The position numbers were made by a program, and so were the translations under genes. The notes beneath the pieces were generated by a model, which was not told the origin of the DNA, ran no database searches, and worked only from the letters and a program-made list of their open reading frames with translations. Below, piece by piece: positions 57,240 to 64,000 of a DNA stretch of 64,000 bases. Every line of letters begins with the position of its first letter. Within the stretch, counting starts at the first letter, position 1. Source of the DNA: Nocardioides pinisoli (GTDB lineage Bacteria; Actinomycetota; Actinomycetes; Propionibacteriales; Nocardioidaceae). The stretch covers positions 124,001 to 188,000 of the forward strand of contig NZ_JANARS010000007.1 of NCBI RefSeq assembly GCF_024199985.1, in the 5' to 3' direction.

Positions 57240-58776
57240 GGAAGTCGGGGAAGTCCTCGCCCAGCGCGCAGTCGACGAAGAGCCGGCGCGCGTCCTCGTC
57301 CACCGCTCCGCCGAGGGCGGTGTGCTCCTCCTCGACGATGCGCTCGACGAGGTCGCGCGTGACCACCTCGCCGGTGTCGAGCCGGGCGTCGTTGTGGACC
57401 CACTGCCACACCTGCGAGCGCGAGATCTCGGCGGTCGCGGCGTCCTCCATGAGGTTGTCGATGCCCGCGGCGCCGTTGCCCGACAGCCACGCGTGGAGGT
57501 ACTGCATGCCGATGCGGACGTTGGCGCGCAGCCCGGCCTCGGTGCGGTCGCCGGGCGTCTCGCCGACGGCCAGCAGGTCGTCGGCGGTGACGGACACGTC
57601 GTCGCGGAGCACGTCGAGCTGGTTGACGCGCTCCCCGAGGAACTCGCCGAAGACCTCCGCGCAGAGCGGCACCAGGTCGGGGTGCGCCACCCACGAGCCG
57701 TCGAAGCCGGCCCGGGCCTCGCGGGTCTTGTCCTCGCGCACCTTGGCGAACGCGCGCTCGTTGACCTCGGGGTCGCGCCGGCTCGGGATGAACGCCGCCA
57801 TCCCGCCGATCGCGAAGGCGCCCCGGCGGTGGCAGGTCCGCACGAGCAGGTCGCTGTAGGCGGTCATCATCGGTGCCGCCATGGTGACCGCGTTGCGGTC
57901 GGGCAGGGTGAAGCCCGGTCCCGCGTCGCGGAAGTTCTTGATGATGCTGAACAGGTAGTCCCACCGGCCGGCGTTGAGCCCGGCCGCGTGGTCGCGCAGC
58001 TCCCAGAGGATCTCGTCCATCTCGAAGGCGGCCGTGATGGTCTCGATGAGGACGGTCGCCCGGACGGAGCCGTGCGGCACCCCGAGCGCCGCCTCGGCGT
58101 GGGTGAAGACGTCGTCCCACAGCCGTGCCTCGAGGTGCGACTCCATCTTGGGCAGGTAGTAGTACGGGCCGCTGCCGGCGGCCAGCAGCTCGCGGGCGTT
58201 GTGGAAGAAGTGCAAGCCGAAGTCGACCAGGGCGGCGACGACCGGTCGTCCCGCCGCGGTGAGGTGGGCCTCGTCGAAGTGCCAGCCGCGGGGGCGGGGG
58301 AGGACGACCGGCGCGCCCGCCGGGTCGGCGACGGCGTACTGCTTGCCCTCGGGGGAGGTGAACGAGAGCCGTCCGCGGACGGCGTCGCGCAGGGTCAGCT
58401 GGCCGCCCACGACGTTGCGCCAGTGCGGGGTGTTGGCGTCCTCGAGGTCGGCGAGCCACACGCGCGCCCCCGAGTTGAGGGCGTTGATGGCCATCTTGGG
58501 GTCGGTGGGGCCGGTGATCTCCACGCGGCGGTCGCGCAGGTCGTCGGGCGCGGGCGCCACCGTCCACTCCGCGGCGCGCACGTCGGCGGTCTCGGGCAGG
58601 AAGTCCAGGCGGCCGGTCCGGGCGATCTCCTCGCGCCGGGTCCGGCGTGCGGCGAGCAGCTCGTCGCGCCGCTCGTGGAAGCGGGCGTCGAGGTCGGCGA
58701 CGAAGGCGAGCGCCTCGGGCGTCAGCACCTCCTCCGACCGCGGCACGGGCGGGGCGGACACGTCGAGGCCGGTCAT
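57196..58776 (-). CDS. aceB: malate synthase A
   Basis: This enzyme condenses glyoxylate with acetyl-CoA to malate. The 526-residue isoform A has ARVWLADLEDANTPHW, the catalytic Arg region VRATVLIETITAAFEMDEIL, and the catalytic Asp in NLMEDAATAEISRSQVW. No isocitrate lyase is nearby. Its position beside the allantoin pathway suggests that here it consumes glyoxylate derived from purines, as in Streptomyces. The ATG at 58776 is supported by a TAGCGT box. Confidence 0.95.
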   Translation of the reverse strand: MTGLDVSAPPVPRSEEVLTPEALAFVADLDARFHERRDELLAARRTRREEIARTGRLDFLPETADVRAAEWTVAPAPDDLRDRRVEITGPTDPKMAINALNSGARVWLADLEDANTPHWRNVVGGQLTLRDAVRGRLSFTSPEGKQYAVADPAGAPVVLPRPRGWHFDEAHLTAAGRPVVAALVDFGLHFFHNARELLAAGSGPYYYLPKMESHLEARLWDDVFTHAEAALGVPHGSVRATVLIETITAAFEMDEILWELRDHAAGLNAGRWDYLFSIIKNFRDAGPGFTLPDRNAVTMAAPMMTAYSDLLVRTCHRRGAFAIGGMAAFIPSRRDPEVNERAFAKVREDKTREARAGFDGSWVAHPDLVPLCAEVFGEFLGERVNQLDVLRDDVSVTADDLLAVGETPGDRTEAGLRANVRIGMQYLHAWLSGNGAAGIDNLMEDAATAEISRSQVWQWVHNDARLDTGEVVTRDLVERIVEEEHTALGGAVDEDARRLFVDCALGEDFPDFLTLQAYDVLLARGE

Positions 58777-58782
58777 GACGCC

Positions 58783-58788
58783 ACGCTA
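58783..58788 (-). promoter_or_regulatory. -10 box of aceB (leaderless)
   Basis: TAGCGT on the minus strand, 6 bases before the ATG at 58776. Confidence 0.55.
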
Positions 58789-58895
58789 GCCGTCACGACA
58801 GGCGGGTGGTCCAGTCCACAGAGGCCCCTGACGCCCGTTTTGGTAACGAACCGGCAACAGGGCGGGCGGCCGTCTGGACGTGACGGTGGTCACTG

Positions 58896-58920
58896 CATAT
58901 GTTGCGTGGAACAACATATG
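58896..58920 (+). promoter_or_regulatory. palindromic operator, probable ROK repressor site
   Basis: catatgttg (58896-58904), cgtggaa, caacatatg (58912-58920): a perfect 9-7-9 inverted repeat, AT-rich in an otherwise GC-rich region. It lies 62 bases before the sugar-binding protein gene and 120 bases from aceB. The ROK regulator at the end of the transporter operon is the natural candidate ligand. Confidence 0.75.
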
Positions 58921-58981
58921 TACGTGGGACCCGCGCTGAGCGGCAACCGGACGTACGACAGATCGCTAGGAGGCGGTTTTC

Positions 58982-60082
58982 GTGAAGCGCAAGCACAGTC
59001 TGCTCCTCGTCCCCCTGCTCGGCGCCGCCATGGCACTCACCGCCTGCGGCGACGACAGCAGTGACAGCGACAGCGGCAGTGACAGCAGTGGCTCGAGCGG
59101 CGGCGAGGCGACCGGCAAGATCGGCGTCATCCTTCCCGACACCGAGTCGTCGGTGCGCTGGGAGAGCGCGGACCGCCCGGCCCTCGAGGCGGCCTTCGAC
59201 GAGGCCGGTGTCGAGTACGACATCCAGAACGCCGAGGGTGACGCGGAGCGGATGACGCAGATCGCCGACACCATGATCGGCAACGGCGTGACCGTCCTCG
59301 CGATCGTCAACCTCGACTCCGAGTCGGGCGCGGCCATCCAGGAGAAGGCCGCGTCGCAGGGCGTCGCCACCATCGACTACGACCGCCTGACCCTCGGTGG
59401 CTCGGCGGAGTACTACGTGTCCTTCGACAACACCGTCGTCGGTGAGCTGCAGGGCCAGGGCCTCGCGGACTGCCTGGGCGACAAGAAGGCCAACATCGTC
59501 TACCTCAACGGCTCGCCCACCGACAACAACGCCACGCTCTTCGCCGAGGGCGCGCACAGCGTGCTCGACGAGATCGACAACTACACCGTCGTCGGTGAGC
59601 AGGCGGTCCCGGACTGGGACAACGAGGAGGCGGCGACGATCTTCCAGCAGCTCTACACCGCTGCCGACGGCAAGGTCGACGGCGTGCTCGCGGCCAACGA
59701 CGGTCTCGGTGGTGCCGCGATCAGCATCCTCGAGGGCGCCGGTCAGGCCGGCAAGGTCCCGGTGACCGGTCAGGACGCCACGGTCGAGGGCCTGCAGAAC
59801 GTGCTCGCCGGCACCCAGTGCATGACGGTCTACAAGTCCGCCACGAAGGAGGCCGGCGCGCTGGCCGACGCCGCGATCGCGCTGGTCAACGGCGACGAGG
59901 CCGAGACCACCGGCACGACCGAGGACAGCGAGGGCGGCCGCGAGGTCCCCTCGATCCTGCTCGAGCCGCAGGCCATCACCAAGGACAACGTCGGTGACGT
60001 GATCGACGACGGCGGCCAGAAGGCCGAGGACGTCTGCACCGGCAAGTTCGCCGACCTGTGCGCCGAGGCCGGCATCTCCTGA
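58982..60082 (+). CDS. sugar ABC transporter substrate-binding lipoprotein
   Basis: This 366-residue periplasmic-binding-protein type 1 (ribose/xylose class) lipoprotein has signal peptide MKRKHSLLLVPLLGAAMALTAC with the lipobox cysteine at residue 22. A Ser/Asp/Gly linker follows (about 24-42), then the domain GKIGVILPDTESSVRWESAD, with AANDGLGGAAISILEGAG and GQDATVEGLQNVLAGTQ. The overall form is XylF-like. The GTG at 58982 follows ctaggaggcgg. It is the first gene of a binding protein / ATPase / permease / ROK regulator operon. Xylose is the best family-based guess for the ligand. Confidence 0.9.
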   Translation: MKRKHSLLLVPLLGAAMALTACGDDSSDSDSGSDSSGSSGGEATGKIGVILPDTESSVRWESADRPALEAAFDEAGVEYDIQNAEGDAERMTQIADTMIGNGVTVLAIVNLDSESGAAIQEKAASQGVATIDYDRLTLGGSAEYYVSFDNTVVGELQGQGLADCLGDKKANIVYLNGSPTDNNATLFAEGAHSVLDEIDNYTVVGEQAVPDWDNEEAATIFQQLYTAADGKVDGVLAANDGLGGAAISILEGAGQAGKVPVTGQDATVEGLQNVLAGTQCMTVYKSATKEAGALADAAIALVNGDEAETTGTTEDSEGGREVPSILLEPQAITKDNVGDVIDDGGQKAEDVCTGKFADLCAEAGIS

Positions 60083-60100
60083 TCGCACGACCACGGGGCG

Positions 60101-60128
60101 GTGTCCGGGTCCTTGGTGACCCGGACGC
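60101..60128 (+). terminator. intercistronic hairpin after binding-protein gene
   Basis: gtccgggtc (60103-60111) and gacccggac (60118-60126) form a perfect 9-bp stem with a 6-base loop, extendable by two pairs. It lies in the 92-base gap before the ATPase gene and probably allows the binding protein to be made in excess through RNA stabilisation or partial termination. Confidence 0.65.
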
Positions 60129-60174
60129 CGTTCCGTGACGCGGACAACAAATTCTTCGGATCGGAGTAGGTCAC

Positions 60175-60951
60175 ATGCCTGAACCGCTGCTCGAGCTGCG
60201 CGGGGTCAACAAGAGCTTCGGCGTGGTGCACGTGCTGCACGACGTCGACTTCGCCGTCTATCCCGGACAGGTCACCGCGCTCGTCGGCGACAACGGTGCG
60301 GGCAAGTCCACCCTCGTCAAGATCATCGCCGGCATCTACGGCCGCGACACAGGGGACTACATCTTCGAGGGCAAGAAGGTCGAGGTGCACGGCCCGCGCG
60401 ACGTGGCCGCCCTCGGCATCGAGATCGTCTACCAGGACCTCGCCCTGTGCGACAACCTCGACATCGTCGAGAACATGTTCCTCGGCCGTGAGGAGACCAG
60501 CCGCTTCGGTCTCGACGAGGTCACCATGGAGACCCGCGCCCGCGAGACCCTCGCCTCGCTCTCCGTGCGCACCGTGAAGTCGGTGCGCCAGAGCGTCGCC
60601 AGCCTCTCCGGCGGCCAGCGTCAGACCGTGGCCATCGCCAAGGCGGTGCTGTGGAACTCCAAGGTCGTCCTCCTCGACGAGCCCACTGCCGCCCTCGGCG
60701 TGGCCCAGACGCGACAGGTCCTCGACCTCGTACGCCGTCTCGCCGACCGCGGCCTCGGCGTGGTGCTGATCTCGCACAACATGGGCGACGTCCTGGAGGT
60801 CGCCGACCGGATCACCGCGCTCTACCTGGGCCGCGTGGCGGCCGACGTCCCGGCCAAGGACGTCACGCACAGCCAGATCGTCGAGCTCATCACCGCCGGG
60901 CGCTCCGGGGACCTCGGCATCGCCGAGAACCCCATGACCGCGGACGTCTGA
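60175..60951 (+). CDS. sugar ABC transporter ATP-binding protein (single domain)
   Basis: This 258-residue protein has one ATPase unit: Walker A GDNGAGKST near residue 39, the signature SLSGGQRQTVAIAKA, and Walker B VVLLDEPTAAL. Carbohydrate importers of the xylose/ribose class usually have a fused pair of about 500 residues; single-domain versions like this (FrcA type) dimerise. A cggagtagg site precedes the ATG. It couples ATP hydrolysis to the permease encoded 20 bases downstream. Confidence 0.93.
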   Translation: MPEPLLELRGVNKSFGVVHVLHDVDFAVYPGQVTALVGDNGAGKSTLVKIIAGIYGRDTGDYIFEGKKVEVHGPRDVAALGIEIVYQDLALCDNLDIVENMFLGREETSRFGLDEVTMETRARETLASLSVRTVKSVRQSVASLSGGQRQTVAIAKAVLWNSKVVLLDEPTAALGVAQTRQVLDLVRRLADRGLGVVLISHNMGDVLEVADRITALYLGRVAADVPAKDVTHSQIVELITAGRSGDLGIAENPMTADV

Positions 60952-60971
60952 GAAGGACCGGAGACCCCACC

Positions 60972-62252
60972 ATGACCACTGACACCGACACCGCGTCCGT
61001 TCCGAGCCCCGCCCCGAGCGGCTTCGACAACGACAACCGGCAAGCCGCCACCATCGGCGACTCGGCCCGCGACTACGTCAACCGCCTGCGCGGCGGCGAC
61101 ATGGGTTCCCTGCCCGCGATCCTGGGCCTGGTCTTCCTCTTCGTCGTCTTCGCCTCGCTCAACGACCGGTTCCTGACGACCTACAACATGGCCAACCTGG
61201 TCATCCAGGCCGGCTCCATCATCGTGCTGGCGATGGGCATCGTCTTCGTCCTGCTGATCGGCGAGATCGACCTGTCCGCCGGCGTCGCGGGCGGCGCCTC
61301 GGCCACGATCATCGCGCTGATGCTCATCGACTACGACTGGACGTGGTGGGCGGCCACCCTGGCCGGCGTCGCCGTGGGCGCGGTGATCGGTCTGGCGATC
61401 GGCTCGCTCGTCGCCTTCCTCGGCATCCCGTCCTTCGTCGTCACCCTCGCCTTCTTCCTCGCCCTGCAGGCGGTGCCGCTCAAGCTGATCGGCTCGGGCG
61501 GGTCGCTGCGGTTCAACGACGAGGTCCTCCGCGGCCTGTCGATCAAGAACGTCCCGGTCACCGCGGGGTGGATCGCGGCGATCCTGATCGTCGTGGGCTT
61601 CGCCGCGCTCTCGCTGTGGCGCTACCGCTCGCTCTCGGCGAAGGGCCTGGTCCACAAGCCCCTCGGCCTGGTCGTCATCCAGATCGCCGTCCTCGCCGTG
61701 ATCGTGCTCGGCATCACCGCACTCCTGAGCGCCAACCGCGCCCCCAACCCCGACCTGTTCACCATCGCCGGCATCCCGTGGGTGGCCCCCGTCGTGATCG
61801 CCCTGCTCCTCTTCTGGACGTACATCCTGACCAAGACCCGCTTCGGCCGGCACCTCTACGCGGTCGGCGGCAACGCCGAGGCGGCCCGGCGTGCCGGCAT
61901 CAACGTGCGGCGCGTGCGGATCATGGCCTTCGTCATCTGCTCGAGCATGGCGGCGATCAGCGGCCTGCTCGCGGCCTCCTACACCGGCAAGGTCTCACCG
62001 GGGTCCGGTGGCGGCAACGAGCTGCTCTACGCCGTCGGCGCCGCGGTCATCGGCGGCACCAGCCTCTTCGGTGGTCGCGGCCGGGCGCTCGACGCCGTGG
62101 TCGGCGGCCTGGTCATCGCCACGATCCCCAACGGCCTCGGCCTGCTCAACCAGGCGAGCTACATCAACTTCCTCGTCACGGGTGGCGTGCTGCTGCTCGC
62201 CGCGAGCGTCGACGCGATCTCGCGCCGCCGCCGCTCCTCCGCAGGCGTGTAG
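60972..62252 (+). CDS. sugar ABC transporter permease
   Basis: This 426-residue integral membrane protein has about ten hydrophobic segments. It shows the BPD_transp_2 features LIGEIDLSAGVAGG and YAVGGNAEAARRAGINVRRV (the coupling loop) and GTSLFGGRGRALDAVVGGL. The length fits the longer XylH type. A soluble N-terminus of about 45 residues precedes the first helix. Confidence 0.93.
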   Translation: MTTDTDTASVPSPAPSGFDNDNRQAATIGDSARDYVNRLRGGDMGSLPAILGLVFLFVVFASLNDRFLTTYNMANLVIQAGSIIVLAMGIVFVLLIGEIDLSAGVAGGASATIIALMLIDYDWTWWAATLAGVAVGAVIGLAIGSLVAFLGIPSFVVTLAFFLALQAVPLKLIGSGGSLRFNDEVLRGLSIKNVPVTAGWIAAILIVVGFAALSLWRYRSLSAKGLVHKPLGLVVIQIAVLAVIVLGITALLSANRAPNPDLFTIAGIPWVAPVVIALLLFWTYILTKTRFGRHLYAVGGNAEAARRAGINVRRVRIMAFVICSSMAAISGLLAASYTGKVSPGSGGGNELLYAVGAAVIGGTSLFGGRGRALDAVVGGLVIATIPNGLGLLNQASYINFLVTGGVLLLAASVDAISRRRRSSAGV

Positions 62253-62260
62253 GGGTGGTC

Positions 62261-63493
62261 GTGACGACCCGCCGGCGTCCGGGCCTGGGGACCAACCAGG
62301 AGCTCGCGCGTCGCCACAACCTCGGCACCGTCCTGCGGCACGTCCACGGGGCCGGTCAGATCTCGCGCGCCGAGCTGACCGGCCGCATGGGCCTCAACCG
62401 CAGCACCATCGCCGCCCTCGTCAACGAGCTGGAGGCGCTCGGCATCACCGAGCGGGCGCTTCCGGCCGAGGGCATCCCGCGGCAGGGTGCGGGTCGCCCG
62501 TCCGCGGGGGTCCGCATCGCCGAGGACGGGCCGTTCGTCATCGCGGTGGACCTCGGGGTCGACCGGGCCGTCGTGGCGCGCATCGGTCTCGGCGGACGCG
62601 TGCTGCAGCGGTCGCAGGCGCCGGTGCGCAGCGACGGCGAGGCGTGGCAGGTGGGCGCTGCGGTCGCCGGGCTCATCAGGTGCGTGGTGGAGGGCGTCCC
62701 CGACGCCGCGCAGCTCGTCGGCATCGGGATCAGCGTCCCCGGCCTGGTGCGCAACAGCGACGGCCTGATCCGCCTCGCCCCCAACCTCGAGTGGCACGAC
62801 GTGTCGTTCGGCGGGATCGTCCTGGCCGCCCTCGGCCTCGACGTGCCGGTCTCGATCGCCAACGACGCCGACCTGGGCGCGCTCGCCGAGCACGTGCGCG
62901 GGGTGGCGGTCGGGGTGGACGACCTCATCTACGTCTCGGGCAACGTGGGCGTCGGAGCCGGTGTCATCGCCGGCGGAGTCCGGCTCGAGGGTGCCGGGGG
63001 CTATGCCGGCGAGGTGGGCCACCTGCGCTTCAACCCGGCCGGCCGCGAGTGCCACTGCGGCAACCGGGGGTGCTGGGAGACCGAGGTCGGCGCGCACGCG
63101 ATCGCCGAGGCCATCCATTGCCCGAGCGACAAGGTCGCGCAGCTCGACGAGGTGCTCGCCGGGTTCGGCGAGCCGTCCCCGGCCGTGCGCGCCACCGGGA
63201 CCGCGCTGGGCCACGGACTCGCCGACATCGTCAACGTCTTCAACCCCCGCCAGGTGGTGCTCGGCGGGTACTTCCGCTCCCTCTACGCGCTCGTCGGCCC
63301 CGAGGTCGAGGCCGCCCTGGCCGATCGGGCACTCCCCGCTCCGCTCGAGTCGGTGACGCTGACCCTGCCGGGGCTCGGCTCGGACTCGTCCTTGCTGGGG
63401 GCCGCGGAGATCGCCCTCGAGCCCCTGTTCGTCGACCCGGTGGCGGCCCTGGGCACGGCGCTGGTCGGCGTCGGCACCCGCCTGGCCGGATGA
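62261..63493 (+). CDS. ROK-family transcriptional regulator
   Basis: This 410-residue protein has an N-terminal winged-helix (TVLRHVHGAGQISRAELTGRMG, recognition helix NRSTIAALVNELEALGI), then a sugar-kinase-like ROK domain with AVDLGVDRAVVARIG, GISVPGLV and the zinc motif ECHCGNRGCWE after GEVGHL. It is XylR/NagC-like and would release its operator upon sugar binding. The preferred start is GTG 62261 after aggggt; GTG 62255 is two codons upstream. It is the last gene of the transporter operon, so it likely represses its own synthesis through the palindrome at 58896-58920. Confidence 0.92.
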   Translation: MTTRRRPGLGTNQELARRHNLGTVLRHVHGAGQISRAELTGRMGLNRSTIAALVNELEALGITERALPAEGIPRQGAGRPSAGVRIAEDGPFVIAVDLGVDRAVVARIGLGGRVLQRSQAPVRSDGEAWQVGAAVAGLIRCVVEGVPDAAQLVGIGISVPGLVRNSDGLIRLAPNLEWHDVSFGGIVLAALGLDVPVSIANDADLGALAEHVRGVAVGVDDLIYVSGNVGVGAGVIAGGVRLEGAGGYAGEVGHLRFNPAGRECHCGNRGCWETEVGAHAIAEAIHCPSDKVAQLDEVLAGFGEPSPAVRATGTALGHGLADIVNVFNPRQVVLGGYFRSLYALVGPEVEAALADRALPAPLESVTLTLPGLGSDSSLLGAAEIALEPLFVDPVAALGTALVGVGTRLAG

Positions 63494-63531
63494 CGGGCCA
63501 CGTCGAGGCCGTGCGCGGCCGCCCGAGCCGA

Positions 63532-63537
63532 TAACCT
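63532..63537 (+). promoter_or_regulatory. -10 box of second binding-protein gene
   Basis: TAACCT is 7 bases before the ATG at 63545, without a ribosome-binding site. Confidence 0.45.
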
Positions 63538-63544
63538 CCTCGGG

Positions 63545-64000
63545 ATGTTCCGCGCCCGACTCCTCACCGCTGCTCTCGTCCTCGCCCCGCTGCTGTCCGG
63601 GTGCGCCGGCGACGAGCCGACCATCGCGGTCCTCGTCGGCGACGCGGGGGACACCTCCTCCCGCGCGGTCGACGTGGAACGGCTCACCGACCGCGTCGAG
63701 TCGACGTGCGACGAGTGCCGGGTGCGGGTCTACGACGCCGAGGGCGACGCCGCCACCCAGAAGAGCCAGGCCCGCCAGGCCGAGGCGGAGTCAGCGGACG
63801 TCGTCGTGGTGGTTCCGGTCGACCCCGACGACCTCGGCACCCTCACGGGCGGTGACCTCCCGGTCGTCTCGCTCGGCGAGCTCGTCCCGGGGTCCGACCG
63901 CTTCGTCGGCCTCGAGCGCGGCTCCGTCCCCCGCCAGTCGGGCTCCGACGTCGAGGCCGCGCGAGACGTCGTGATGGGGAAGGAGGAGTCGATGACCTAC
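63545..64000 (+). CDS. substrate-binding lipoprotein, partial (runs off window)
   Basis: The 152 residues visible begin with a signal peptide (MFRARLLTAALVLAPLLSGC, lipobox cysteine at residue 20). After a short linker comes TIAVLVGDAGDTSSRAVDVERL, a strand-helix start like that of type 1 periplasmic binding proteins, with ESADVVVVVPVDPDDLGTL corresponding to the second strand of the same fold. The frame is open to the window end. It is on the same strand 51 bases after the ROK gene and may be a second sugar-binding protein of the same regulon. Confidence 0.75.
   Translation, partial: MFRARLLTAALVLAPLLSGCAGDEPTIAVLVGDAGDTSSRAVDVERLTDRVESTCDECRVRVYDAEGDAATQKSQARQAEAESADVVVVVPVDPDDLGTLTGGDLPVVSLGELVPGSDRFVGLERGSVPRQSGSDVEAARDVVMGKEESMTY

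Overview
The window is a 64 kb stretch of very GC-rich chromosome from an actinomycete, most likely a member of the Nocardioidaceae (Nocardioides-like). Support for this comes from pervasive GTG starts, leaderless TANNNT promoters, a mycothiol-dependent formaldehyde dehydrogenase, a His-tailed GroEL1 in a groES-groEL1 operon, an IMPDH plus GuaB3 pair, and an intergenic palindromic element (43370-43418) of a kind I recall from Nocardioides genomes. Genes are densely packed. No tRNA, rRNA, CRISPR array, insertion sequence or prophage was seen, and no gene-free stretch exceeds 300 bases.

Layout. 1-2159: a double GNAT protein, then a divergent HxlR regulator / NAD(P)-binding reductase pair. 2353-12338: pantothenate kinase (coaA, minus strand) diverging from a long plus-strand operon: glmS, acpS, NAD(P)HX epimerase/dehydratase, alr, an alpha/beta hydrolase, a GNAT-TsaE fusion, tsaB, rimI, tsaD. 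Most junctions in it overlap. 12411-22995 looks like an accessory block: a type VII secretion-type protein pair, a lipoprotein, a SigE-family ECF sigma factor with a membrane beta-propeller partner, mycothiol-dependent formaldehyde dehydrogenase with its MBL partner, a TOPRIM protein, a GNAT, a NagZ-like lipoprotein and a THUMP-like methyltransferase. 23024-25274: groES-groEL1 behind two tandem CIRCE operators. 25357-28870: a second sigma/propeller pair whose sigma gene is frameshifted, and a membrane glycosyltransferase. 28917-43281: guaB, guaB3, a ChoD-type GMC oxidoreductase and guaA, interleaved with a CHAP protein, a GAF-type activator, a SnoaL/FMO fusion, lactate dehydrogenase and succinate-semialdehyde dehydrogenase.

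43449-58776 is a purine catabolism island. It holds a sodium/solute symporter with a small membrane partner, a CitE-like aldolase (DUF6986), uricase, OHCU decarboxylase, HIU hydrolase, allantoinase, ureidoglycine aminohydrolase, three xanthine dehydrogenase genes (small and large subunit, XdhC) and guanine deaminase. A converging malate synthase would capture the glyoxylate released. Together they lead from guanine and xanthine through urate to allantoin and beyond. Allantoate amidohydrolase and the last ureidoglycolate step are not in the window. 58896-64000 is a sugar ABC transporter operon (binding protein, single-domain ATPase, permease) with its ROK repressor and a perfect 9-7-9 palindromic operator, followed by a second binding-protein gene cut by the window edge.

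The gene order glmS, nnr, alr, tsaE/B, rimI, tsaD, groES/EL1, a sigma gene, guaB, guaB3, choD, guaA follows the order I recall for Mycobacterium tuberculosis. The accessory block between tsaD and groES is therefore probably an insertion relative to that shared backbone. The most notable items are the frameshifted sigma factor and the promoter it shares with its intact paralogue, a two-hairpin element with C-rich loops upstream of guaA, the ROK operator, the DUF6986 aldolase in the urate operon, and a ferredoxin-like cysteine motif in the GMC oxidoreductase.
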